Source: Chloroflexota bacterium (GTDB taxonomy: Bacteria > Chloroflexota > Limnocylindria > Limnocylindrales > CSP1-4). Taken from it: 14,894 nucleotides of DNA. The notes beneath the pieces are model-generated. The model made no database searches, had not been told where the DNA came from, and saw nothing but the letters and a program-made list of their open reading frames with translations. Location: assembly GCA_021812735.1 (NCBI GenBank), contig JAKAMV010000142.1:1-14894 (forward strand), given 5' to 3'. Below, one piece after another: positions 1-6,545 of the stretch. The translations under genes and the position numbers were made by a program. Numbering within the stretch: position 1 is the first letter of the stretch; every line of letters starts with the position of its first letter.

Positions 1-280
1 AGTTCGGCAGGACACTCGTGTACAAACTGCCGGGTCCCGCGATGATCAGATCCGCGTCGAGAATCGCGCGCACAGCGTCGGGATACGCGGGCGCGTGCTC
101 CGGCTCCAAGTACACGCGCTCGATCCGCGCCAGCGTGCCGCGGTGCGTGATTTCCGATTCGCCCGCGACGCGTTCCCATTCGGGATTGCGCGTCTCGGCG
201 TACAAAGTTACGTTGCGCAGCGTCGAAGGCAGAATTTGTCCGCGCACCGCGAGCACGCGCGACGATTCGCGCAGCGCCAT
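1..280 (-). other. Segment resembling the C-terminal half of YvcK/CofD-like gluconeogenesis factor, joined to the methyltransferase
   Basis: Residues 349-440 of the leftmost ORF read as a YvcK (CofD-like, UPF0052) protein rather than a methyltransferase. [18 protein letters not shown] (351-368) matches the family's conserved VLAVRGxVLPxTL block. It is followed by NVTLYAE, then VAGESEI, then [22 protein letters not shown] and the hallmark [17 protein letters not shown] at the window edge. Spacing and order match the family as I remember it. Nine of eleven alanine codons here are GCG, whereas the methyltransferase part mixes GCG, GCC, GCA and GCT. YvcK normally acts in cell-wall and central-carbon control and has no known link to sugar methyltransferases. 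The join lies at about 266-280. Whether this is a real fusion or a chimeric join cannot be told from the sequence. Confidence 0.75.
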
Positions 281-1321
281 GACCAGAACCGCACCGGGAG
301 GTTCCTTGGCGAGATGTGACGGGGCGACAACCCGGAGATGGGTGGCCGGCGTCAATCGACCCTGCTTGAACGGGGCTGAGTCGACTACATACGCGGCGTC
401 TGTCGCTCGCGCGAGCGAGAGGAGCGTGAGGGCCTGGTGGCTCGCGCCCCAGACCGCCAGTGGGCCACTCCCTGCGTTCCTGTCCAGGAAGCCCCGCACG
501 GCGGCCACCGTTCGATCGAGGGCGGCCTGACCGCCATCAAACACGATCGGTTCCCGAACGCGGACGGTCGCCGAGAGATCGTCCGGCCACCACTCACGGC
601 TGACCTCGATCACCTCGAAGCCTGACAGCTCAAGCGCGAGCCGGAGAGTCTCGGCGGTGAAGTAGGAGAGGTGGTCAGCGATCACGTCGTATGCCCGCTC
701 GCCCTCGATCATCCGCTCGAGACTCGGCACCTCGACGATTCCAATGGCGCCTGGGAGAAGATTCGCGCGGACGCCGGCGAGGAAGTCCCGAGGGTCGACC
801 GCGTGTTCGAGCACATTCGTCGAGATGAAGGCGTCGAACGGGCCATGCCGGAGAGCTCGCCCCTGCGTCGGGTAGCCGAGCTCCACAACAAGGCCGCGCG
901 CGAGGCATTCCTCCACGTTGGTAGCCGAGGCTTCGACGCCGAAGGCTGACACCCCACATTTGGCAAGGATCGGGAGATTGTCGCCGGGTCCGCTGCCCGC
1001 CTCCAGAACACGAAGCTCACGTCGATCGGCCATTGCCAGGAGAGCGCTGAACTGTCGCTGTCGAACTTCTCTCATTGTGGGCGAGTAGCCACTCGCGCGG
1101 ATCACATGCTGCCAGTTCGGCACGGGTTCGCTCGTTGCCTGCACGAGCCCACACGCAACACACTGTCGAACGGCGATGGAGATCGGCGTGTCGCTCGCGA
1201 CATCCTTGTCGGATAGGAACGCCTGTGCGCCCCGAGGCGCCGCTGGTAGCTCGACGAGCGGCGTCGCAGACAACCCCGCCCCGCAGAGCCGACATGCTTC
1301 CGACAGGTCGGTCACTCCCAT
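1..1321 (-). CDS. Zinc-finger class I SAM methyltransferase, fused in frame to a YvcK-like segment; runs off the left edge
   Basis: The frame is open from ATG at 1321 to the window edge (440 codons, no stop). Residues 1-60 hold a treble-clef-like zinc site (C10-X2-C13, C54-X2-C57), as in Methyltransf_13-type sugar methyltransferases. The SAM loop is [11 protein letters not shown] (105-115), followed by NVLEH (169-173) and ADHLSYF (215-221). A Rossmann-like C-terminal domain starts near [10 protein letters not shown] (291-300) and includes [18 protein letters not shown]. This is the layout of deoxysugar C-methyltransferases, but the Glu-His pair I expect there is Asp-His. From about residue 349 the protein stops looking like this family and becomes YvcK-like (separate entry). 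The start overlaps the reductase gene by 10 nt; AGGA lies 7 nt upstream of ATG 1321. A GTG at 1315 giving a 4-nt GTGA overlap is the alternative. Base use is less GC-rich than the genes upstream. Substrate unproven. Confidence 0.8.
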   Translation of the reverse strand, partial: MGVTDLSEACRLCGAGLSATPLVELPAAPRGAQAFLSDKDVASDTPISIAVRQCVACGLVQATSEPVPNWQHVIRASGYSPTMREVRQRQFSALLAMADRRELRVLEAGSGPGDNLPILAKCGVSAFGVEASATNVEECLARGLVVELGYPTQGRALRHGPFDAFISTNVLEHAVDPRDFLAGVRANLLPGAIGIVEVPSLERMIEGERAYDVIADHLSYFTAETLRLALELSGFEVIEVSREWWPDDLSATVRVREPIVFDGGQAALDRTVAAVRGFLDRNAGSGPLAVWGASHQALTLLSLARATDAAYVVDSAPFKQGRLTPATHLRVVAPSHLAKEPPGAVLVMALRESSRVLAVRGQILPSTLRNVTLYAETRNPEWERVAGESEITHRGTLARIERVYLEPEHAPAYPDAVRAILDADLIIAGPGSLYTSVLPN

Positions 1322-2004
1322 GCGTCCGTCCTGATCCCCGTCTCCGCTACCCCTCGCTCGCCCAGCTGGGCGGTCAGCGCCGTCAGCATCGCCGGCGGCC
1401 CCGAGAGGTAGACGAGCGGGTTCTCGAGGGCCTCGACGGCCGGCCACGCCGCCGCAACGGACAGCCGGCCCTCGGTCGCCTCGCAGACGAGGCGGACATC
1501 GAGCCCGCAGACCTCGCGCGCGCGCGCCGTCACGTAGTCGCCGTACACGAACAGGTCCGGCGTCCGCGCGCCGTAGAACAGGGCCACGCGGCGCGCCCCC
1601 GTTGGCGGGAGGCTGCCCAGGAAGGCGGTGAACGCGGTGACCCCGGTGCCGCCCGCGAACAGGACCGCGTCGCGGGCCGGGTCCACGGTGAACTCGCCGT
1701 ACGGCAGCTTGGCCCAGACCGTCCGGCCGGGCGCGAGCTCGCGCTCCATGCGGGTGGTGAACACGCCCTTCACGGCGTACGTGATCGCGAGCCGGTCGCG
1801 GTCGGCGGGCGAGCTCGCGATCGAGAACACGCGCGACTCCGGCCAGAAGCCGCCGGGCTCGAACGGGTCGAGCGCGAGGTGCAGGAACTGGCCCGGCCGG
1901 AACGCCGGCACGGCGCCGTCGGGAGCGAGCGACACGGTGTAGACGTGGTCGCCGTGGTCGACGATCCGCTTCACCAGGCACGGCAGGCGCCGGACGACGG
2001 GCAT
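1312..2004 (-). CDS. Flavin (FAD/NAD) reductase of the FNR family, probable electron donor to RfbH
   Basis: A 230-residue ferredoxin-NADP reductase-type protein. The FAD domain comes first: PGQF (37-40), RVFS (58-61, the flavin RxxS motif), GVFTTRM (80-86) and YGEF (102-105). The NAD(P) domain follows: [10 protein letters not shown] (116-125), [14 protein letters not shown] (199-207), and C-terminal TDAWE. It should move electrons from NAD(P)H through FAD to the [2Fe-2S] cluster of RfbH, the E3 role in 3,6-dideoxysugar synthesis (RfbI/AscD/DdhD). Those enzymes usually have an additional plant-type [2Fe-2S] ferredoxin domain of about 90 residues at the N-terminus. It is absent here: the only cysteines are C9, C166 and C174. 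The start is ATG 2004, 5 nt after the rfbH stop; the open frame further upstream only shadows rfbH. The assignment to the RfbH partner rests on this context; the FNR fold itself is clear. Confidence 0.88.
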   Translation of the reverse strand: MPVVRRLPCLVKRIVDHGDHVYTVSLAPDGAVPAFRPGQFLHLALDPFEPGGFWPESRVFSIASSPADRDRLAITYAVKGVFTTRMERELAPGRTVWAKLPYGEFTVDPARDAVLFAGGTGVTAFTAFLGSLPPTGARRVALFYGARTPDLFVYGDYVTARAREVCGLDVRLVCEATEGRLSVAAAWPAVEALENPLVYLSGPPAMLTALTAQLGERGVAETGIRTDAWE

Positions 2005-2009
2005 GCCCG

Positions 2010-3353
2010 TCAGCCCCGGCCCGCCGCGGGCCTGCCGGCCCGCTCGCCGGCCATGAAGCGCCCGACGGCGTCCACGATGTAGTCGAGCCGGGCGTCGTCC
2101 ATGCCCGGGTAGACCCCCACGAAGAAGGTCCGCTCGGTGATGGCGTCGGACACGGCGAGGCTGCCCACCACGCGGTGCTCGATGTCCGCGAACGCCGGGT
2201 GGCGCAGGAGGTTGCCGGAGAACAGGCTCCGCGTCTCGATCCGCCGCGATTCCAGGTACGCCGTCAGCTCCCCGCGCGCGAACCCCGCGTCCTCGCGCAC
2301 CGTGACCACGAAGCCGAACCACGAGGGGTCCGTATTCGGCGGGGCCGAGGGCAGCAGCAGCCGGTCGGCGAAGGGGGCCAGCGCCTCCCGAAGGCGGGCG
2401 TGGTTCCGCTTGCGGGCCGCCACGAACTCGTCCACCCGCGCCAGCTGCGCCGTCCCGATCGCCGCCTGCATGTCGGTGGCCTTCAGGTTGTAGCCCAGGT
2501 GGCTGTAGACGTACTTGTGGTCGTAGCCGAAGGGCAGCGTGCCGAACTGCTGGGCGAACCGCTTGCCGCAGGTGTTGTTCTCGCCGCCCGCGCAGTAGCA
2601 GTCGCGGCCCCAATCGCGCACGGACCGCACGATCGACGCCAGGGCGTCATCGTCGGTCACCACCATCCCGCCCTCGCCGGTGGTGATGTGGTGGGCCGGG
2701 TAGAACGACGAGGTGGCGACGTGGCCGAAGGTGCCGGTCAGCCGGCCCCGGTGGCGCGAGCCCAGGGCGTCGCAGTTGTCCTCGACCAGCCACAGGCCGT
2801 GCGCCGCCGCCAGCTCCGTGACGGTGTCCAGGTCGTACGGGACGCCCATCGTGTGGGCCAGCACGATCGCCCGCGTCCGCGGGCCGATCGCCGCCCGGAG
2901 CGCCTCGGGGTCCACGTTGTAGTCGTCGAGCCGGACGTCCACGAACACGGGCACCAGGCGGTTCTGGACGATCGGCGCCACGGTGGAGGGGAAGCCCGCC
3001 GCCACGGTGACCACCTCGTCGCCGGGCTGCAGCCGCCGGTCGCCCAGCCTCGGCGAGGTCAGCGCAGTGACCGCCGCGAGGTTGGCCGACGAGCCCGAGT
3101 TCACGAACAGCGCGTTGCCCAGGCCGAGGTAGTCGGCGAAGCCCGCCTCGAACGCCTCGGTGAAGCGGCTGGCGGTGAGGTAGAAGTCCAGCGCCGAGTC
3201 CACCAGCGCGGTGAGCTCGCGCTCGTCGAACACGCGGCCGGCGTAGCGGACGGGGTCGCGGTCGGGGTCGAAGGGCACGGGCGCGAACCGCTCGCGCGCG
3301 TACCGTCCCACGAGCTCGAGGATCTCGCGCCGGGTGGCGGCGGCGTCGGTCAT
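2010..3353 (-). CDS. rfbH: CDP-4-dehydro-6-deoxy-D-glucose 3-dehydrase (E1), PMP and [2Fe-2S] dependent
   Basis: A 447-residue fold-type I aminotransferase-like protein that removes the C-3 hydroxyl of CDP-4-keto-6-deoxyglucose together with a reductase. PMP-site motifs are NSGSSAN (85-91) and [10 protein letters not shown] (190-199). The lysine that normally binds PLP is replaced: [14 protein letters not shown] (216-229) has His221 where aminotransferases have Lys, the hallmark of C-3 dehydrases. The iron-sulfur ligands fit the E1 pattern exactly, C194-X57-C252-X1-C254-X7-C262. This separates it from cluster-free relatives such as ColD. The length fits the family (about 435-450). The start is ATG 3353, whose ATGA overlaps the rfbG stop by 4 nt, implying translational coupling. 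The open frame extending upstream to 4100 is only the shadow of rfbG. The next gene encodes a flavin reductase. The function is secure; the final sugar is not. Confidence 0.96.
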   Translation of the reverse strand: MTDAAATRREILELVGRYARERFAPVPFDPDRDPVRYAGRVFDERELTALVDSALDFYLTASRFTEAFEAGFADYLGLGNALFVNSGSSANLAAVTALTSPRLGDRRLQPGDEVVTVAAGFPSTVAPIVQNRLVPVFVDVRLDDYNVDPEALRAAIGPRTRAIVLAHTMGVPYDLDTVTELAAAHGLWLVEDNCDALGSRHRGRLTGTFGHVATSSFYPAHHITTGEGGMVVTDDDALASIVRSVRDWGRDCYCAGGENNTCGKRFAQQFGTLPFGYDHKYVYSHLGYNLKATDMQAAIGTAQLARVDEFVAARKRNHARLREALAPFADRLLLPSAPPNTDPSWFGFVVTVREDAGFARGELTAYLESRRIETRSLFSGNLLRHPAFADIEHRVVGSLAVSDAITERTFFVGVYPGMDDARLDYIVDAVGRFMAGERAGRPAAGRG

Positions 3354-4462
3354 CCCGCACCTCCGTCGTCCGCGGCCCACACCAGGCCGGCGGCGCGCGC
3401 GTCGGCCTCGTAGGCGCCCAGCTGCCCGTCGAGGAGCGGCCGCGCGGTCCCGGGGTCGGCGTCGTAGGCGGCGTACCACGCGGCCGTCCGGCGCACGGCC
3501 TCGGCGGCGTCCCAGACCGGCGCCCAGCCGAGCCGGTCCCGCGCCTTGCTGATGTCCAGGGCCAGGTGGTGCGCCTCGTGCGGCTGCGGGGCCGCGATGG
3601 GCGGGGCGACCCACTCGCCCACGCCCCAGGCGTCGAGGAACTCCTCCACCAGCCAGCGGACGGTTCGATCGCCGCCCGCGTCGGACGGCCCGAAGTTCCA
3701 CGCCCCGGCGAAGTCGTGGCCGTCGCGCAGCAGCCTCGCGCCGAGCCAAAGGTAGCCCGACAGCGGCTCCAGCACGTGCTGCCACGGCCGGACGGCGTCC
3801 GGGTTGCGCACCACCACGGGCTCGCCCGCCGTGACGGCGCGGACGATGTCGGGCACGATCCGGTCGGCGGCCCAGTCCCCGGGCCCGATCACGTTGCCCG
3901 CCCGGACCGAGGCGACGGCGGCGCCCTCCGCGAAGTAGCTCTGGCGGTACGCGTCCACCACCAGCTCGGTGGCGCCCTTGCTGGCGCTGTACGGGTCGCG
4001 TCCGCCCATGGCGTCGGTCTCGCGGAACGGCCGCCGCACCTCGAGGTTCTGGTAGCTCTTGTCGCTGGTGACGATCACCACGGCCTCGACGCTGTCGCAC
4101 GGCCGCGCCGCCTCGAGCAGGTTGACGGTGCCCATCACATTGGTCTCGAAGGTCTCGCGGGGCCGCGCGTAGGCGGTCCGGACGATCGCCTGGGCGGCGA
4201 GGTGGAACACCACCGACGGCCTGGCGGCGGCCATCTCAGCCGCCAGCCGGTCGCGGTCGCGGACGTCCGCGACGACGTGGTGCAGGCGGCCGCCGAGCCC
4301 GCACGCCTCGAACAGGCTGGGGGTGGTCGGCGGCTCGAGCGCGTACCCGGTCACGTCCGCGCCCAGCCGGAGGAGCCACTCGACCAGCCACGCGCCCTTG
4401 AAGCCCGTGTGCCCGGTGACGAGGACGCGGCGGCCGGCGTAGGCGTCGTTGAAGCTCATCAT
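3350..4462 (-). CDS. rfbG: CDP-D-glucose 4,6-dehydratase
   Basis: A 370-residue extended short-chain dehydrogenase that converts CDP-glucose to CDP-4-keto-6-deoxyglucose using tightly bound NAD. Visible motifs are the N-terminal dinucleotide loop VLVTGHTGFKG (13-23), D66-V-R, FHLAAQAIV (86-94), TSDKSYQN (132-139) with the catalytic Thr/Asp/Lys region, and YSASK (158-162) with the catalytic Tyr158 and Lys162. RAGNVIGPGDW (187-197) and RPWQHVLEPLSGYL (225-238) are characteristic of RfbG rather than dTDP-glucose dehydratases. The length is typical (about 355-370). Tandem ATGs at 4462 and 4459 are possible starts, 4 nt after the preceding methyltransferase stop. The 3' end overlaps rfbH by 4 nt. 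It supplies the RfbH substrate. Confidence 0.96.
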   Translation of the reverse strand: MMSFNDAYAGRRVLVTGHTGFKGAWLVEWLLRLGADVTGYALEPPTTPSLFEACGLGGRLHHVVADVRDRDRLAAEMAAARPSVVFHLAAQAIVRTAYARPRETFETNVMGTVNLLEAARPCDSVEAVVIVTSDKSYQNLEVRRPFRETDAMGGRDPYSASKGATELVVDAYRQSYFAEGAAVASVRAGNVIGPGDWAADRIVPDIVRAVTAGEPVVVRNPDAVRPWQHVLEPLSGYLWLGARLLRDGHDFAGAWNFGPSDAGGDRTVRWLVEEFLDAWGVGEWVAPPIAAPQPHEAHHLALDISKARDRLGWAPVWDAAEAVRRTAAWYAAYDADPGTARPLLDGQLGAYEADARAAGLVWAADDGGAG

Positions 4463-4466
4463 GCGG

Positions 4467-5651
4467 TCAGTAGAGCAGGATCAGCGAGACGTCCGGTCCG
4501 AACCGCTCGCGCGCCGCCTCCGCGATCTCGTCCTGGCTCACGGACGACGAGACGAGGATGGGGGCGTCGGCGGCGGCCAGGGCGGCGGGGGCAAGGACTG
4601 GCCGCCCGGCCAGGGTCGCGCCCGCGTAGTGGGGGTTCGAGTCGAGGAACGCGCCGATCCGGCACTCTGCGAGCCGGGACGTCCGGAGCAGGTGGAGGGT
4701 GTGGGTCCCGGTGCCCCAGACGTAGATCGGCTGACCGCCGTCCGCGAGCGCGGCGATCCGGCCGAGGACGCCAGCCTGCTTCTCCGCCGAGAGCCGGACG
4801 TACTCGCCGATGGCGGCCGCTCCCGCCTCATCGCGCCGTGCCGGCCGCGCCGTGCCGTCCCAGCGGTAGATCGCCTCGAGTGCCGGGCCGAGCCCGTTGC
4901 TGCCGAAGGCCAGTGTCGGCGTCCGTTCGGCGACCAGCGTGAAGCCCTCGGCGGCCATCAGGTTGGCGAGTGACGCCGACGTGAAGAAGTTGATGTGCTC
5001 GACGCTGAACTCCTGGTACGGGGCGTCCACGCCATCGCGGAAGGCCCCGGCGTTCGGGACGCTGACGAACAGGAGGCCGTTGGGCGCCAGCACGTCGGTC
5101 ACCGCGCGGATCTGGTCGCGCGGGGCGAGGAGGTGCTCGAGCACCGCGATGTACGCGACCAGGCCGAAGCGGCGGCCCGAGCCGGCGGCATCGCTCAGCC
5201 CGCCGACCCGGACGTCCAGGCCGAAGCTCTCCGTGGCGACGCGCACGGCGTCGGGAGACGGCTCGACACCGTGGACGCTGCGGAAGCCCGCCTCGCGCAG
5301 GGCGAGGAGGAACCCGCCCGTCGCGGTGCCGACGTCCAGGACGGACGTGTCACGGTCCTCGACGTGGGCTGCGACGAAGCCGGCCTGGTCCGCGTATCGG
5401 GCCTTGTCGCGCTCCGGGAGCTCGGCGGTGCCGTTCGCGAGGTCGTACTTGGAGGAGTCCGCGTAGTACTGGGCGAACCGCTCGGGCGCGGGCAGGCCGG
5501 ACGCATAGCAGGTGCCGCATTGCGCGCAGGCGAGGACGTCGTAGCCGCCGCCGATGCTGCCTGCTGCGAAGTCGGCGAAGCGCTGCTCGTACAGCAGGGT
5601 CGCCTCCGTCCGGCCGCAGACGGGACAGGGGCGTGTGGCCGTCACGCCCAC
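4467..5651 (-). CDS. Zinc-finger class I SAM-dependent methyltransferase of the sugar C-methyltransferase architecture
   Basis: A 394-residue, three-part protein. The N-terminal zinc site is C9-X2-C12 and C42-X2-C45. The SAM domain has VLDVGTATGGF (104-114), acidic GVEPS near 128-132, VLEH (170-173) and VEHINFF (217-223). The C-terminal Rossmann-like domain starts at YVWGTGTHTL and contains FLDSNPHYAG and LAGRPVLAP. The same layout is found in C-3 methyltransferases of deoxysugar pathways (TylC3/NovU/TcaB9 type). The Glu-His pair is kept but the preceding aromatic residue I expect is Ser. The start is GTG 5651, immediately after the rfbF TAG with no spacer, so coupled translation is likely. 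It lies between rfbF and rfbG, so a CDP-keto sugar is a plausible substrate. O-methylation or action on another group cannot be excluded. It is a distant paralogue of the leftmost gene. Confidence 0.85.
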   Translation of the reverse strand: MGVTATRPCPVCGRTEATLLYEQRFADFAAGSIGGGYDVLACAQCGTCYASGLPAPERFAQYYADSSKYDLANGTAELPERDKARYADQAGFVAAHVEDRDTSVLDVGTATGGFLLALREAGFRSVHGVEPSPDAVRVATESFGLDVRVGGLSDAAGSGRRFGLVAYIAVLEHLLAPRDQIRAVTDVLAPNGLLFVSVPNAGAFRDGVDAPYQEFSVEHINFFTSASLANLMAAEGFTLVAERTPTLAFGSNGLGPALEAIYRWDGTARPARRDEAGAAAIGEYVRLSAEKQAGVLGRIAALADGGQPIYVWGTGTHTLHLLRTSRLAECRIGAFLDSNPHYAGATLAGRPVLAPAALAAADAPILVSSSVSQDEIAEAARERFGPDVSLILLY

Positions 5652-6452
5652 CTACCGGCTCCCCCTGGGCGCCCACACGGCCCACGGCGCCGTGCCCGCG
5701 TCCCACAGCGCCTCGAGCGCCCGGAGGTCGCGCAGCGTGTCCATCGGCTGCCAGAAGCCGTGGTGCCGGTGCGCGACGAGCTCGCCGTCCCTGGCCAGGC
5801 TGCTCAGCGGGTGTCCCTCGAACGCGGTGTCGTCGCCGGCGATCCGGTCAAGCACGGACGGCTCGAGCACGAAGAACCCGCCATTCACCCAGGCGCCGTC
5901 CCCCTGCGGCTTCTCCTGGAACCCGCGCACGGTCGCGCCATCGCCGGGGTCCTCCTCGAGCCGCAGGGCACCGAACCGGCCCAGCGGCTGCACGGCGGTC
6001 AGCGTGGCGAGCTTGCCGTGGTCGCGGTGGAACGCGAGCAGCGCGCCGAGGTCGAGGTCGGCGACACCGTCGCCGTACGTGACCATGAAGGTCTCGCCGC
6101 CGAGATAGCCGGCCACGCGCTTGATCCGGCCGCCAGTCTGCGTGTCCGCGCCGGTGTCCACAAGCGTGACCTTCCACGGCTCCGCGGCGTGCTGGTGGAC
6201 CGCCATCGAGTTGTCCCGCATGTCGAACGTGACGTCGGACATGTGGAGGAAGTAGTTGGCGAAGTACTCCTTGATCACGTAGCCCTTGTAGCCCAGGCAG
6301 ATCACGAAGTCGTTGAAGCCGTAGTGGCTGTACGACTTCATGATGTGCCACAGGATGGGCCGCTCCCCGATCTCGACCATCGGCTTGGGCCGGGACGCGG
6401 TCTCCTCGGACAGGCGGGTTCCCAGACCGCCCGCCAGGATGACGACCTTCAC
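5652..6452 (-). CDS. rfbF: Glucose-1-phosphate cytidylyltransferase
   Basis: A 266-residue nucleotidyltransferase (GT-A fold) that makes CDP-D-glucose from CTP and alpha-D-glucose-1-phosphate, the first committed step. The signature loop LAGGLGTRLSEETASRPKPM (6-25) includes the SEET sequence typical of RfbF rather than RmlA or GalU. GERPILWHIM (29-38), FVICLGYKGYVIKEYF (49-64), TYGDGVAD (125-132, metal-binding Asp128), FQEKPQGDGAWVNGGFFV (178-195) and FWQPMDTLRD (233-242) follow in the expected order. The length is normal (about 257-265). The start is GTG 6452, the only start in frame with MKVVILAGG. GGGGAGG at 6469-6463 lies 10 nt upstream, one of the clearest ribosome-binding sites in the window. 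It is the first gene of the sugar-nucleotide block. Confidence 0.97.
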   Translation of the reverse strand: MKVVILAGGLGTRLSEETASRPKPMVEIGERPILWHIMKSYSHYGFNDFVICLGYKGYVIKEYFANYFLHMSDVTFDMRDNSMAVHQHAAEPWKVTLVDTGADTQTGGRIKRVAGYLGGETFMVTYGDGVADLDLGALLAFHRDHGKLATLTAVQPLGRFGALRLEEDPGDGATVRGFQEKPQGDGAWVNGGFFVLEPSVLDRIAGDDTAFEGHPLSSLARDGELVAHRHHGFWQPMDTLRDLRALEALWDAGTAPWAVWAPRGSR

Positions 6453-6462
6453 CGTGCGCCTG

Positions 6463-6503
6463 CCTCCCCGTTGCTCGCTGGCACCACCCGCTGCCGCAGT
6501 GTA
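6463..6503 (-). promoter_or_regulatory. Possible promoter and ribosome-binding site for rfbF
   Basis: On the minus strand, TACACT at 6503-6498 could be a -10 element, giving a leader of about 40 nt before the GTG at 6452. GGGGAGG at 6469-6463 is a good Shine-Dalgarno sequence. No convincing -35 element is seen at the usual distance. The site would let the sugar-nucleotide block be transcribed separately from the glycosyltransferases upstream. The ribosome-binding site is firmer than the promoter. Confidence 0.35.
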
Positions 6504-6522
6504 CGCGCGCCGCGGCCGCGCG
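6504..6522. repeat. GC-rich inverted repeat between the glycosyltransferase block and rfbF
   Basis: CGCGCG at 6504-6509 and 6517-6522 can pair as a 6-bp stem around a 7-nt loop, within an all-GC stretch. There is no T-run after it on either strand, so it is not a standard intrinsic terminator. It could weakly separate the two halves of the leftward unit, or be no more than chance in GC-rich DNA. Confidence 0.3.
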
Positions 6523-6523
6523 G

Positions 6524-6545
6524 GCCCGCCTCAGGCCCGCCTCAG
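6524..6545. repeat. Perfect 11-bp tandem duplication at a gene end
   Basis: The 11-mer GCCCGCCTCAG occurs twice head to tail (6524-6534 and 6535-6545). The copy at 6535-6545 contains the stop codon of the glycosyltransferase ending at 6542. Since 11 is not a multiple of 3, the duplication may have changed where that protein ends. Confidence 0.8.

Noticed and set aside
385..1295. Several short frames on both strands at the left end
   Set aside because: They are other-frame readings of the single methyltransferase frame, which stays open through the whole stretch and contains the zinc and SAM motifs.
2010..4100. A 696-codon version of the rfbH frame
   Set aside because: The first 249 codons are a frameshadow of rfbG. 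The real protein starts at ATG 3353, where its N-terminus matches the family and the ATGA overlap supports coupling.
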